Shown here: one piece after another, positions 55,272 to 64,000 of the stretch
Layout of the letters: each line of letters begins with the position of its first letter
How positions within the stretch are numbered: position 1 is the stretch's first letter
NCBI RefSeq assembly: GCF_900103585.1
Contig: NZ_FNHV01000006.1
Coordinates: 372,001-436,000 of the forward strand
Direction: 5' to 3'
DNA: 64,000 nt
Source of the DNA: Streptomyces sp. cf386
GTDB lineage: Bacteria; Actinomycetota; Actinomycetes; Streptomycetales; Streptomycetaceae
Translations under genes and position numbers: made by a program
The notes under the pieces: model-generated
What the model was told of the DNA's origin: nothing
Seen by the model: only the letters and a program-made list of their open reading frames with translations
Database searches by the model: none

Positions 55272-57215
55272 ATGTCCGTGGTCGACCGACAGGAGTGGGA
55301 CGTCGTCGTGGTCGGCGCCGGAGGCGCGGGCCTCCGTGCGGCGATCGAGGCACGCGAGCGAGGCGCCCGTACGGCCGTGATCTGCAAGTCGCTGTTCGGC
55401 AAGGCGCACACCGTGATGGCCGAGGGCGGCATCGCGGCGGCCATGGCCAACGCCAACGAGCACGACAACTGGCAGGTGCACTTCCGCGACACCATGCGCG
55501 GCGGCAAGTTCCTCAACCAGTGGCGGATGGCCGAGCTGCACGCGCGGGAGGCGCCGGACCGGGTGTGGGAACTGGAGACGTGGGGCGCGCTCTTCGACCG
55601 TACGAAGGACGGCCGTATCTCGCAACGCAACTTCGGCGGCCACGAGTACCCGCGCCTCGCGCATGTCGGTGACCGCACCGGCCTGGAACTGATCCGCACG
55701 CTCCAGCAGAAGATCGTCGCGCTCCAGCAGGAGGACAAGAAGGAGACCGGGGAGTACGAGTCCCGGCTGAAGGTCTACCAGGAGTGCACGGTCACCAGGA
55801 TCCTCAAGGACGGCAGCCGGGTCTCCGGTGTCTTCGCGTACGACCGCGAGACCGGCCGCTTCTTCGTCCTCGAAGCGCCCTCCGTCGTCATCGCGACGGG
55901 TGGCATCGGCAAGTCCTTCAAGGTGACGTCGAACTCCTGGGAGTACACGGGCGACGGCCACGCGCTGGCACTGCTCGCCGGGGCTCCCCTGCTCAACATG
56001 GAGTTCGTGCAGTTCCATCCGACGGGCATGGTCTGGCCGCCGTCGGTGAAGGGGATCCTGGTCACGGAGTCGGTGCGTGGCGACGGAGGGGTGCTGCGCA
56101 ACTCCGAGGGCAAGCGGTTCATGTTCGACTACGTCCCGGACGTCTTCAAGGAGAAGTACGCCGAGTCGGAGGCGGAGGGCGACCGCTGGTACGAGGACCC
56201 GGACAACAACCGGCGTCCCCCGGAGCTGCTGCCGCGTGACGAAGTCGCCCGGGCGATCAACTCCGAGGTGAAGGCGGGCCGGGGCTCTCCGCACGGCGGG
56301 GTGTTCCTCGACGTCTCGACCCGGATGCCCGCCGAAGTGATCCGCCGTCGCCTGCCCTCCATGTACCACCAGTTCAAGGAGCTGGCGGACGTGGACATCA
56401 CGGCGGAGGCGATGGAGGTCGGGCCCACCTGCCACTACGTGATGGGCGGTATCGCCGTCGAGTCGGACACGGCGGCGGCGCGCGGGGTGCCGGGCCTGTT
56501 CGCGGCGGGTGAGGTGGCCGGCGGCATGCACGGCTCGAACCGCCTCGGCGGGAACTCCCTGTCCGACCTGCTGGTGTTCGGGCGCCGGGCGGGCTGGCAC
56601 GCCGCCGAGTACGCGGCGGCACAGGCCTTCGAACGCCCCGAGGTCAGCGACCTGGAGGTCGACACGGCGGCGGCGGAGGCGCTGCGGCCCTTCTCGGCGG
56701 AGGGCCCGGTCGGGGGCGAGGAGGCCGGACGCCCGCCGGAGAACCCGTACACCCTCCACCAGGAGCTCCAGCAGACCATGAACGACCTCGTCGGCATCAT
56801 CCGCCGCGAGGGTGAGATGGAGCAGGCCCTGGAGAAGCTCGCGGACCTGCGCGTACGCGCCCGTCGGGCCGGCGTCGAGGGCCATCGCCAGTTCAACCCG
56901 GGCTGGCACCTCGCGCTCGACCTGCGCAACATGCTGCTGGTCAGCGAGTGCGTGGCCCGGGCGGCGTTGGAGCGCACGGAGTCGCGGGGCGGCCACACCC
57001 GCGAGGACCATCCGACGATGGACCGCAAGTGGCGCAACATCAACCTGCTCTGCCAGCTGACCGACCCGACGGGCGGCCTGGCGGCCACCGACCCGGAGCG
57101 CGGCCAGATCGACCTCGTACGGGAGACCACCGAACCCGTCCGCCCGGACCTGCTCGCTCTCTTCGACAAGGAGGAGCTGGTCAAGTACCTCGCCGAAGAG
57201 GAGCTCTACCCGTGA
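55272..57215 (+). CDS. sdhA: Succinate dehydrogenase flavoprotein subunit
   Basis: A 647-residue flavoprotein. The FAD-binding GAGGAGLRAA motif is near residues 16-25, HTVMAEGGIAAA near 47-58 carries the His that binds FAD covalently in this family, and the active-site region FHPTGMVWPPSVKGILVTES is near 240-262. The MHGSNRLGGNSLSDLLVFG motif is near 425. It oxidises succinate to fumarate and feeds electrons to the iron-sulfur subunit. ATG 55272 lies 17 bases after sdhC; the stop overlaps the sdhB start as GTGA. Confidence 0.94.
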   Translation: MSVVDRQEWDVVVVGAGGAGLRAAIEARERGARTAVICKSLFGKAHTVMAEGGIAAAMANANEHDNWQVHFRDTMRGGKFLNQWRMAELHAREAPDRVWELETWGALFDRTKDGRISQRNFGGHEYPRLAHVGDRTGLELIRTLQQKIVALQQEDKKETGEYESRLKVYQECTVTRILKDGSRVSGVFAYDRETGRFFVLEAPSVVIATGGIGKSFKVTSNSWEYTGDGHALALLAGAPLLNMEFVQFHPTGMVWPPSVKGILVTESVRGDGGVLRNSEGKRFMFDYVPDVFKEKYAESEAEGDRWYEDPDNNRRPPELLPRDEVARAINSEVKAGRGSPHGGVFLDVSTRMPAEVIRRRLPSMYHQFKELADVDITAEAMEVGPTCHYVMGGIAVESDTAAARGVPGLFAAGEVAGGMHGSNRLGGNSLSDLLVFGRRAGWHAAEYAAAQAFERPEVSDLEVDTAAAEALRPFSAEGPVGGEEAGRPPENPYTLHQELQQTMNDLVGIIRREGEMEQALEKLADLRVRARRAGVEGHRQFNPGWHLALDLRNMLLVSECVARAALERTESRGGHTREDHPTMDRKWRNINLLCQLTDPTGGLAATDPERGQIDLVRETTEPVRPDLLALFDKEELVKYLAEEELYP

Positions 57216-57982
57216 GCAGCTACGATGCCCGCTTCAAGGTGTGGCGGGGCGATGTGCAGGGCGGCGGCCTGGAGGACTTCGAGGTCGAGGTGAACGACGG
57301 CGAGGTCGTCCTCGACATCATCCACCGCCTCCAGGCCACCCAGGCGCCCGATCTCGCCGTCCGCTGGAACTGCAAGGCGGGCAAGTGCGGTTCGTGTTCG
57401 GCGGAGATCAACGGACGGCCGCGGCTGCTGTGCATGACGCGGATGTCGGTGTTCACCCGGGAGGAGACGATCACCGTCACACCGCTGCGGGCGTTCCCGG
57501 TCGTACGGGACCTGGTGACGAACGTCGGCTTCAACTACGACAAGGCACGGCAGGTCCCGGCCTTCGTACCGCCGGAGGACCTGGGCCCCGGCGAGTACCG
57601 GATGATGCAGGAGGACGTGGACCGCTCGCAGGAGTTCCGCAAGTGCATCGAGTGCTTCCTGTGCCAGGACACCTGCCATGTGGTCCGCGACCATGAGGAG
57701 AACAAGCCGGCGTTCGCGGGCCCACGCTTCCTGATGCGGGTCGCGGAACTGGACATGCACCCGCTGGACGCGGCGAGCGAGAGCGGCCTGGACCGCAAGA
57801 AGACCGCCCAGGACGAGCACGGGCTCGGCTACTGCAACATCACCAAGTGCTGCACGGAGGTCTGCCCCGAGGGCATCAAGATCACGGACAACGCGCTGAT
57901 TCCCTTGAAGGAACGGGCGGTCGACCGCAAGTACGACCCGTTGGTGTGGCTGGGGTCGAAGATCATGAGGAGGTCTTCGTAG
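57212..57982 (+). CDS. sdhB: Succinate dehydrogenase iron-sulfur subunit
   Basis: A 256-residue protein with a plant-type [2Fe-2S] motif (CKAGKCGSCSAEINGRPRLLC, given here as Cys at about residues 57, 62, 65 and 78) and bacterial ferredoxin clusters (CIECFLCQDTCH near 150 and CNITKCCTEVCPEGIK near 210). It passes electrons from the flavoprotein to the membrane quinone. GTG 57212 overlaps the sdhA stop. Its last 20 bases overlap the end of the convergent membrane-protein gene. Confidence 0.93.
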   Translation: MSSYDARFKVWRGDVQGGGLEDFEVEVNDGEVVLDIIHRLQATQAPDLAVRWNCKAGKCGSCSAEINGRPRLLCMTRMSVFTREETITVTPLRAFPVVRDLVTNVGFNYDKARQVPAFVPPEDLGPGEYRMMQEDVDRSQEFRKCIECFLCQDTCHVVRDHEENKPAFAGPRFLMRVAELDMHPLDAASESGLDRKKTAQDEHGLGYCNITKCCTEVCPEGIKITDNALIPLKERAVDRKYDPLVWLGSKIMRRSS

Positions 57983-58292
57983 CGTCGGTGCGGCCCGGGG
58001 ACTGGGCCAGGCGCTGCACGTACAGGCCGGCCGCGAACGCGGCCATGCCTGCCATGGCGAACGGGAAGAACGTCGTGTTCCTCGACCCTTCGAGCGGGCC
58101 CAGGAACAGGAACACGCCCATCCCGGCCTGGCCGAGCAGCGTGCCGTACCCCCACACCTTGGGCCGCGCTATCTTGGCGCGCCCCTTCCCCGGAAGCAGC
58201 CATCCCTTGGTGGCCGCGGCCCCGCCGATCACCAGGCCGACCGTCAGCACCACGACGGCCGCCATCACCAGCATCTCGTGCATGTCGATCAT
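57963..58292 (-). CDS. Small membrane protein of unknown function
   Basis: A 109-residue protein with two or three hydrophobic segments (about residues 8-26, 48-64 and 72-92). The N-terminus is MIDMHEMLVMAAVVVLTVGL. No family recognised. Start 58292 overlaps the stop of the kinase-like gene as ATGA, so the two are coupled; ATG 58283 is an alternative. The 3' end overlaps sdhB by 20 bases on the opposite strand. Confidence 0.72.
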   Translation of the reverse strand: MIDMHEMLVMAAVVVLTVGLVIGGAAATKGWLLPGKGRAKIARPKVWGYGTLLGQAGMGVFLFLGPLEGSRNTTFFPFAMAGMAAFAAGLYVQRLAQSPGRTDATKTSS

Positions 58293-59293
58293 CGTTTCAC
58301 GAGCTCCAGCGCGCGCAAGAGATTTGACTCGGCTATGGCCCGCATGGACGCCGGGTCCGGAAAGTCGCCGTCGAGGAGCCGCAACGGGCCCGCGACCAGG
58401 GACAGATGCATCGCCAGGCGGTAGAGCCGCAGTCGGTCCTCGTCCAGGCCAGGGGCGCGCAAGGCGGCGTAGCGGCGGCCGAATCGGATCTCCAGGAAGG
58501 CGTGCTCCCACTCTGCGTCGAAGTACAGCAGACCCTCGATGTCGATCAGCACGGGATCGCCCTCGGGCGTCAACCGTACGTGGTCCGGGCCCAGTTCGCC
58601 GTGGATGAGGGTGTGGCGCTCGCGGGGGCGGACCTCGGCGGACAGGGTACGGACCGCGTCCGCCAGCGCCTCGCGGGCGGTCGCCGCGCGGGGGTCGCGC
58701 CGGGCGATCTCGTCGAGGTCGCGCAGGGCGCCCTCGGTGACGCGCTGCTCGCATGAACCGCCGTACGAGGAACCCCCGTTGTCCACCAGGGCGACCTTGC
58801 CGAAGCGGGGTCCGGTGGCGGCGTGCAGGGTGTCGAGGAGGGCGGCCAGGCGGTGCAGGGCATCGGTTGCCGCGTGCGGGTCGCGGGCGAGCAGGTCTTC
58901 CAGGGTTTCGCCCGGGAGGTCCTCCACGATCGCCGCGTCCGCGGGGAGGTGGGTGTGGGTGGGGTCCGCGTACAGGAGGCGGGGGGTGCGGACGCCGACC
59001 GCGGTCAGGCGGGCGTGGGACGCGGTGAACAGGTGGTGGCCGGTGCCGTGGGAGAAGGGGTCGCGGAGGTCGGAGGTGCCCGCGTCCCAGTAGTCCTCGT
59101 CCGCTGACCAGACGTAGGCGACGGCGGTCGAGCCGTCGTCGAGGGTGAGGCGGTAGACGCCCTTCTTGGTACCGCCGCGCAGTCGGGTCACGGCGGTGAG
59201 GGTCCGGGTGGGGCCGAGGGCGGCGCGGGTGAGCGGGGCGAGGTCGGCGGGCGTGAGGGCGCGGCGGGGTCGGCGGCGGTCTCGTGGCTGCAT
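58289..59293 (-). CDS. APH-like small-molecule phosphotransferase
   Basis: A kinase of about 334 residues with the aminoglycoside-phosphotransferase/choline-kinase fold. The nucleotide region is LRGGTKKGVYRLTLDDG near residues 32-48; the catalytic loop LIHGELGPDHVRLTPEG with Asp (HGxxxxDH) is near 215; the metal site is LIDIEGLLYFDAEWEH near 235. Substrate unknown; most such Streptomyces proteins are not resistance enzymes. Start choice: ATG 59293 has GAGGGGGA 7-8 bases upstream; 59314 or the open frame further up are alternatives. Confidence 0.8.
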   Translation of the reverse strand: MQPRDRRRPRRALTPADLAPLTRAALGPTRTLTAVTRLRGGTKKGVYRLTLDDGSTAVAYVWSADEDYWDAGTSDLRDPFSHGTGHHLFTASHARLTAVGVRTPRLLYADPTHTHLPADAAIVEDLPGETLEDLLARDPHAATDALHRLAALLDTLHAATGPRFGKVALVDNGGSSYGGSCEQRVTEGALRDLDEIARRDPRAATAREALADAVRTLSAEVRPRERHTLIHGELGPDHVRLTPEGDPVLIDIEGLLYFDAEWEHAFLEIRFGRRYAALRAPGLDEDRLRLYRLAMHLSLVAGPLRLLDGDFPDPASMRAIAESNLLRALELVKR

Positions 59294-59418
59294 CTGTGTA
59301 TCCCCCTCGTCCATCGGCACATCCTTCCCCACCCCACTCCCCTCACCCTCACTCCCCTCACCCCACCCCGGCCCCACCCCGGTAGCGCGGGGGCATTCCT
59401 GCTCATACGCTCCGAAAT

Positions 59419-61101
59419 GTGACGTCATCCTTGATACGGGGCCGGCCGCGGCGTGGGGCCTCGCACATATCCGTGCGGGTGGTGCACGCGCTGGTGGGCG
59501 GGCTGATCGGGGTGGCGTGGCTGGTGTTGCCCGCGGTGACGATCGGGGGTGAGGGGCGGGTTGCGGGTGGGGCGGCGCGACCCGTTGCCGGCGGGGTGGC
59601 TCAGGGGGAGGTCGGGGAGACGTCGGCCGCGGATCTGGTGATGCCGATGCTGGCCGTGGTCGCGGTGGTGGTGCTCGCGGGGTACGGGTTCCTGCGGCGC
59701 AGGCGGCGGGCGCGGGGGCGCACGACGCCGGGTGGGGCGCCGGTTCAGGGCGCCGAGCCGGGGGCCGGGGAACTGGAAGAGCGCGCGCGGACCTTGCTGG
59801 TCGACGCCGATGACTGGGTGCGGGTCAGTCGGGAGGAGCTCGGGTTCGTCCAGGGGCGGGTCGGGGGCGTCGTCGGCGCAGGGCGTCCGGACGCCGCGCT
59901 CGGGGCGGGGGACGTCGAGCCGTTCACGCGGGTTCTGCGGGACGCCGAGGCCGAGCTGGCGGTCGCGTTCCGGATGCGGTGGCAGTACGAGGGCGGGGTT
60001 CCGGGAGAGGCGGCGGCTCGGCGGCATGTGCTCGCGGGGATCGTCGGGCGGGGTGAGGAGGCGGGGCGGCTGCTGGACGGACAGGCCGCCGCGTTCGATC
60101 AGGTGCGCGGGTTGGAGGCGGGCCTGGGCGGCGGGCTGGGTGAGGCGTTGGCCGTCGCCGAGGGGCGGTTCCGGGAGCTGGCGGGGCGTACCGGGGGCGC
60201 CGACGCGGCCCTCCGCGCCCTCGGTGAGCGGTACGCGCCCTCGGCCATCACCTCCGTCGAGGGCCATGTCGAGCAGGCCAAGGACCGGCTGGTGTTCGCC
60301 ACGGCCCGCCTCAACCACGCCCGCCAGAGCGCCGACTTGGGCGACACCGAGCGGGCGGCGGGCCACCTGCGCGCGGCCGAGGGCGCCATCGCCCAGGCCG
60401 CCGTCTTCATCGACGGCATCGACCGGCTCACCGGCGAGCTGGCGACGGCCGCGGCGATGGTGCCGGCCGCGCTGACCGGCGCGGAGGTGGAGCTGGCGGG
60501 GGCGCGGCAGTCGCCGACGAGGGCGGGCGACTCATACCTGGACATCCCGCCCGGCGAGCTGCGCGCCCGCGTCACACACGCCGACCTCGTCCTGGCCGTC
60601 GTACGAGAAGAACTGACCTCCGGGCCGCACGACCCCCTCGACCTGCTGCGTCGGATCGTGCGGGGCGTCCAGCCCGTCGTCGCGGGGCGGGCCGGGGTGT
60701 TCCCGGCCGCCGCGCTGGTGTGCGCGCGCAGCGCCGTCGCCGGTGCGGACGACGTCGTCGCGACGCATCGGGCCGCGGTGGGCGAGGAGGCGCGCACGCA
60801 GCTGGCGGAGGCCCGGCGGCTGCTGGCTCCCCCACCGACCGCCCCCTCCGGACGCAGCGCCCGCCAGGAGCTCACCGACCTCCTCACGGCCGACACCCTG
60901 GCCCAGCAGTCCCACGCCCTGGCCGACCAGAACATCCGCACCCACGGCCACCCCATCGACGGCCCCGGCACGAACACCATCGGCCTCGCCGGAGCGGTGC
61001 TCGGCGGGGTCCTACTGGCAGGCAAACAGCACGACGCTCCACCCGCCAGCTTCGGCGGCCCGCGCACACGGGGGCGCCGCGGCGGCACGCCCTCCCCGTG
61101 A
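59419..61101 (+). CDS. Membrane-anchored coiled-coil protein of unknown function
   Basis: A protein of about 560 residues, start GTG 59419 (no clear ribosome-binding site). Two hydrophobic segments (about 24-44 and 74-92, followed by LRRRRRARGR) bracket a short outer loop; the rest is Ala/Glu/Arg-rich helix with heptad spacing, predicted cytoplasmic. The end contains a Gly-rich hydrophobic patch (GLAGAVLGGVLLAG). The organisation resembles the C-terminal half of Streptomyces TPM-domain proteins but the TPM domain itself is missing. The 125 bases before it hold short CTCCCCTCACCC direct repeats (about 59330-59380). Confidence 0.75.
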   Translation: MTSSLIRGRPRRGASHISVRVVHALVGGLIGVAWLVLPAVTIGGEGRVAGGAARPVAGGVAQGEVGETSAADLVMPMLAVVAVVVLAGYGFLRRRRRARGRTTPGGAPVQGAEPGAGELEERARTLLVDADDWVRVSREELGFVQGRVGGVVGAGRPDAALGAGDVEPFTRVLRDAEAELAVAFRMRWQYEGGVPGEAAARRHVLAGIVGRGEEAGRLLDGQAAAFDQVRGLEAGLGGGLGEALAVAEGRFRELAGRTGGADAALRALGERYAPSAITSVEGHVEQAKDRLVFATARLNHARQSADLGDTERAAGHLRAAEGAIAQAAVFIDGIDRLTGELATAAAMVPAALTGAEVELAGARQSPTRAGDSYLDIPPGELRARVTHADLVLAVVREELTSGPHDPLDLLRRIVRGVQPVVAGRAGVFPAAALVCARSAVAGADDVVATHRAAVGEEARTQLAEARRLLAPPPTAPSGRSARQELTDLLTADTLAQQSHALADQNIRTHGHPIDGPGTNTIGLAGAVLGGVLLAGKQHDAPPASFGGPRTRGRRGGTPSP

Positions 61102-61136
61102 ACGGACCCCCTGTCGATACCCCCGCCCGGGCGCGC

Positions 61137-63902
61137 TCAGAACAGGCTCAGCAGCGCCTCCGCCGGGTCCGTCAGGCCGTTCTCGCCGTCCGGGAGGGGG
61201 AGTTCGAACCACACCGTCTTGCCGCGGGGTGTGCGGCGGGAGCCCCACGCGGCGCTGAGGAGGCCGACGAGTTGGAGGCCTCGGCCGCCCTCGTCCGTGT
61301 CGCGGGCGCGGCGGCGGCGGGGTTGGACCAGGCCGGAGTCCCAGACCTCGCAGACCAGGGTGCGGTCCAGCAGCAGTCTCAGCCGGATCTCGCCCTCGCC
61401 GTAGCGGAGGGCGTTGGTGACCAGTTCGCTGACCAGGAGTTCCGTGGTGTCCACCAGGGGCTCCAGGTCCCAGGACAGCAGCCGGTTCCGGGCGTACTCG
61501 CGGGCGCGGCCCACGCTGCGCGGCTCGCGCGGGAGGGTCCAGTCGCCGACCGAGTCGCTGGGCAGGCCCTGGACTCGGGCCATCAGCAGGGCGATGTCGT
61601 CCTCGCCGTGGTGGCTGTCGAGGGTGTTGAGGACGTGGTCGCAGACGTCCTCAAGGGGGCGGGTCGGGTCGGTGAGCGCGCCCACGAAGGCTTGGAGGCC
61701 CTCGTCGAGGGGGTGGTCCCGGGACTCCACCAGTCCATCCGTGTAGAGCGCCAGCAGCGCCCCCTCCGGCAGCTCGACCTCCACCTCCTCGAAGGGTTCG
61801 CCGCCCACGCCCAACGGCATCCCGGGCGGCACGTCCAGCATCAGCGCCGCCTCGCCGGGTTCGACCAGGACCGGTGGGAGATGGCCCGCGTTGGCGAAGG
61901 TACAGCGGCGGGTGACGGAGTCGTAGACGGCGTAGACGCAGGTCGCGAGGTACACCTCGGACAGGTCCGCCTCGCGGGGGCGGCGGGCCGCTCGGGTGGC
62001 CTGCTGGACGCCGCCGGGGGCGCCGAGGCCCCGCGCGATCTCGTCCAGCGCCGAGAGGACTTCGGCGGGTTCGAGGTCCAGCAACGCCAGCGTTCGTACC
62101 GCCGAACGCAGTTCGCCCATCGCCACGGCCGCACGCAGGCCTCGCCCCATGACGTCCCCGACGACCAACGCCGTACGGTGGCCGGGCAGTTCGATGACGT
62201 CGAACCAGTCGCCGCCCACCTCGCTCGGGCGGTCGGCGGAGGAGTTGCCGGGCAGGTAGCGGCACGCGATGTCCAGACCGGACGCGACCGGGTCCCCGGG
62301 CGGGAGCAGGGACCGCTGCAGTATCAGCGCCCGTTCGTGCTCCCGCCTGTACAGGCGGGCGTTGTCGATGCAGACCGCCGCCCGCGCCGCCAGCTCGACC
62401 GCCAGATCGCGGTCCCTTTCCCCGAACGGCTCGCTGCCCTTCGTCCGGGCGAACTGGGCCAGTCCTACGACCGTGTCGTGGGCGACCATCGGCACGGCGA
62501 GCGTGGACTGCACGAGGCCGCCCTCCTCGCCGGGCACATGCTGCGGCCGGGCGGTGCGCAGGGCGTCCGCGCAGGGCGAGTTGAAGGGGTAGTGGTGGAC
62601 GGCGCCGACCGCGACGGGGGCGCCGCCCCCGACGAACGGCGCGTCGGAGACCGCGCTGGCGAAGGCGACGCGGCGCAGCTCGGCGCTGCCGTCGGCGAGG
62701 CCGGGCGGGGTCTCGTCGCCGGCCAGCAGGCCCTGGTAGAGGTCGACCGTGGCCAGGTCGCAGAAGCCGGGGACCACGACGTCGAGGAGTTCGCGGGCCG
62801 TGGTCTCCAGGTCGAGGGAGTTGCCTATGCGCGCACCGGCCTCGTTCAGCAGGGCGAGATTGCGCCGGGCGGCAGCCGCCTCGCGGGCGGCGGCGCGGCG
62901 GGCCGTGATGTCGGTTCCGAGCCAGGCGATACCGATGGGGCGGCCGCTGCCGCTGTGCACCCGGTAGAGGAAGACGGACCAGTGACGACGCTCGTCGGAG
63001 CCGGGCAGAAAGCCCGTGACGTGCATGTCCGTGATGGAGTCGCCGCTCTCCAGGACCCGGCGCAGGGTGGCCGCGACCCGGTCGGCCTCGGCACGGGGCA
63101 GATAGTCGTGGACGCTGTGGCCGCGGTGGTCGTCCGGTGTGCCGCCGAACAGGGAGGCGAACCGCTGGTTGGCGCGGCGGACCTTCAGTTCCGGGTCGAT
63201 CAGCACGAAGCCGAAGGGAGATTGGCCGAATATCGCCTGCGAGGCAGCGAGGTCGGTCTCCATCCGGCGGAGGGTGCGGACGTCGACCACGATGCACACG
63301 GCGGCCTTCTCTCCGCCCTCGGTGCGCGTCGGCATGACGTACACCTCGGCGAGACCGTCCCTGCCGCGCCCCCCGTCGGCGTCGTCCGGCACCCGGAAGG
63401 GGACCACTCCGGTCCACTCCCGCCCGTCCAGGATCTCGGCCATCTTGCGCTGCCCCTGCTCGCGCAGGTCGGGGTCGATGAACGCCTCTATGGGGTCCAT
63501 CCCGATGGCACGCTCGGCGGGGATGCCGAAGACCTGCTCGGCGCGCAGACTCCACTGGTCGACCAGGCCGTCGGGGCCGATGGAGAAGGACGCGACCTTG
63601 ATGTAGTCGTAGATCGAACCGGGCGGGCTGCTCTGCCAGACGGCGTCACCTGGGCGGGCGTCGTCGACGAAGGGGAAGCCGGGGTTGCCGGGGGTGGTTG
63701 CGTGCAGGCTCCGGGAGGGGTGCGTGTGCGACTCCCCACCGCCCTGTGAGACCGGTGTGTTCTGCGAGCCCCGCGTGTCCTCGGGGGCCCGTGTGGCTCG
63801 GGAGGCCTGTGTGTCGTAGGCCGCCCACTCCCCCGCGGCCCTCGCCCTCGCGCCGTCCGACGGGTCCTCGGACTCCGTGGCCTTCGCTGGTATCTCGCTC
63901 AC
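61137..63902 (-). CDS. PAS-PAS-GAF-PP2C-HATPase sensor phosphatase (SpoIIE-like)
   Basis: A 921-residue signalling protein. GTG 63902 was chosen for GGAGGGGA 8 bases upstream. After a polar N-terminus come two PAS regions (about residues 90-215 and 220-345), a GAF domain (about 350-525), a PP2C/SpoIIE phosphatase (VGGDWFDVIELPGHRTALVVGDVMGRG near 555-580, given as key residues Asp in GGDWFD and GDVMGRG) and a C-terminal HATPase_c domain of the anti-sigma type (VSELVTNALRYG near 845). Such Streptomyces proteins dephosphorylate anti-anti-sigma factors or related partners, acting in partner switching. No partner gene is adjacent. It converges on the coiled-coil gene with a 35-base gap. Confidence 0.88.
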   Translation of the reverse strand: MSEIPAKATESEDPSDGARARAAGEWAAYDTQASRATRAPEDTRGSQNTPVSQGGGESHTHPSRSLHATTPGNPGFPFVDDARPGDAVWQSSPPGSIYDYIKVASFSIGPDGLVDQWSLRAEQVFGIPAERAIGMDPIEAFIDPDLREQGQRKMAEILDGREWTGVVPFRVPDDADGGRGRDGLAEVYVMPTRTEGGEKAAVCIVVDVRTLRRMETDLAASQAIFGQSPFGFVLIDPELKVRRANQRFASLFGGTPDDHRGHSVHDYLPRAEADRVAATLRRVLESGDSITDMHVTGFLPGSDERRHWSVFLYRVHSGSGRPIGIAWLGTDITARRAAAREAAAARRNLALLNEAGARIGNSLDLETTARELLDVVVPGFCDLATVDLYQGLLAGDETPPGLADGSAELRRVAFASAVSDAPFVGGGAPVAVGAVHHYPFNSPCADALRTARPQHVPGEEGGLVQSTLAVPMVAHDTVVGLAQFARTKGSEPFGERDRDLAVELAARAAVCIDNARLYRREHERALILQRSLLPPGDPVASGLDIACRYLPGNSSADRPSEVGGDWFDVIELPGHRTALVVGDVMGRGLRAAVAMGELRSAVRTLALLDLEPAEVLSALDEIARGLGAPGGVQQATRAARRPREADLSEVYLATCVYAVYDSVTRRCTFANAGHLPPVLVEPGEAALMLDVPPGMPLGVGGEPFEEVEVELPEGALLALYTDGLVESRDHPLDEGLQAFVGALTDPTRPLEDVCDHVLNTLDSHHGEDDIALLMARVQGLPSDSVGDWTLPREPRSVGRAREYARNRLLSWDLEPLVDTTELLVSELVTNALRYGEGEIRLRLLLDRTLVCEVWDSGLVQPRRRRARDTDEGGRGLQLVGLLSAAWGSRRTPRGKTVWFELPLPDGENGLTDPAEALLSLF

Positions 63903-64000
63903 GCGAACCGTCCCCTCCAGCTCACCGCGTCCGGCACCGGTCACCGGCGGCGGCTGCCCGCAGTATCCAGCACTACGGCCCCGCACAACACGGTGTTCAC

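Noticed and set aside
60720..63749. Open frame of about 1000 codons opposite the PP2C protein
   Set aside because: Antisense shadow; the minus-strand frame has intact PAS, GAF, PP2C and HATPase motifs.

Overview
The base composition (very high GC, G/C-rich third positions), gene content and operon style point to a Streptomyces chromosome. A bldK-type oligopeptide permease, an actinobacterial three-gene succinate dehydrogenase, a PAS/GAF/PP2C/HATPase protein and an NRPS cluster all fit. No rRNA, tRNA or CRISPR array was seen.

Layout. 1-263 is the 3' end of an S9-family peptidase. 0.44-19.44 kb holds three complete five-gene peptide ABC transporters in a row: a minus-strand system (0.44-6.79 kb), a plus-strand system (7.14-13.06 kb), and a minus-strand system (13.16-19.44 kb) whose permease, binding protein, permease, ATPase, ATPase order matches bldKA-E. 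The translational GTPase typA follows at 20.3-22.2 kb. From about 22.36 to 51.47 kb there is a nonribosomal peptide cluster. From 51.49 kb on the content looks like ordinary core genome: a charged lipoprotein of the peptide-binding family, a small conserved protein, sdhC-sdhA-sdhB, a small membrane protein with an APH-like kinase, a coiled-coil membrane protein and a multi-domain PP2C phosphatase. From memory, typA, bldK and this sdh set lie close together in other streptomycetes, so the NRPS cluster looks like an insertion into a conserved locus (inference).

The NRPS cluster. One long minus-strand transcript seems to run NRPS-A (T-C-A-T), NRPS-B (C-A-T-C-A-T-TE), an MFS exporter, an argininosuccinate-lyase-like enzyme, a GHMP (threonine-type) kinase, a fused cysteine-synthase-like/ATP-grasp protein, a threonine aldolase and NRPS-C (C-A-T-C-A-T). 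Most junctions overlap or are a few bases apart. A second minus-strand unit has mbtH, a SyrB2-family non-heme iron enzyme and a CPA2 antiporter. An FBP/FusB-like zinc-finger gene sits divergently between the two units, and a TrmB/LuxR-type regulator bounds the cluster. Kinase, cysteine-synthase-like enzyme and lyase together match the known route from L-threonine to 2,3-diaminobutyrate. Adenylation pockets read by eye give threonine (exact match), serine, a proline-like pocket and two that I cannot assign. The predicted product is a short peptide, probably with 2,3-diaminobutyrate, Thr and Ser, released by the NRPS-B thioesterase.

The least expected structure is between the permease and ATPase genes of the first two transporters. 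In both, a copy of the last codons of the upstream permease gene lies directly before the ATPase gene. In the first operon this has grown into a decayed A-B-A'-B' tandem array of about 750 bp.
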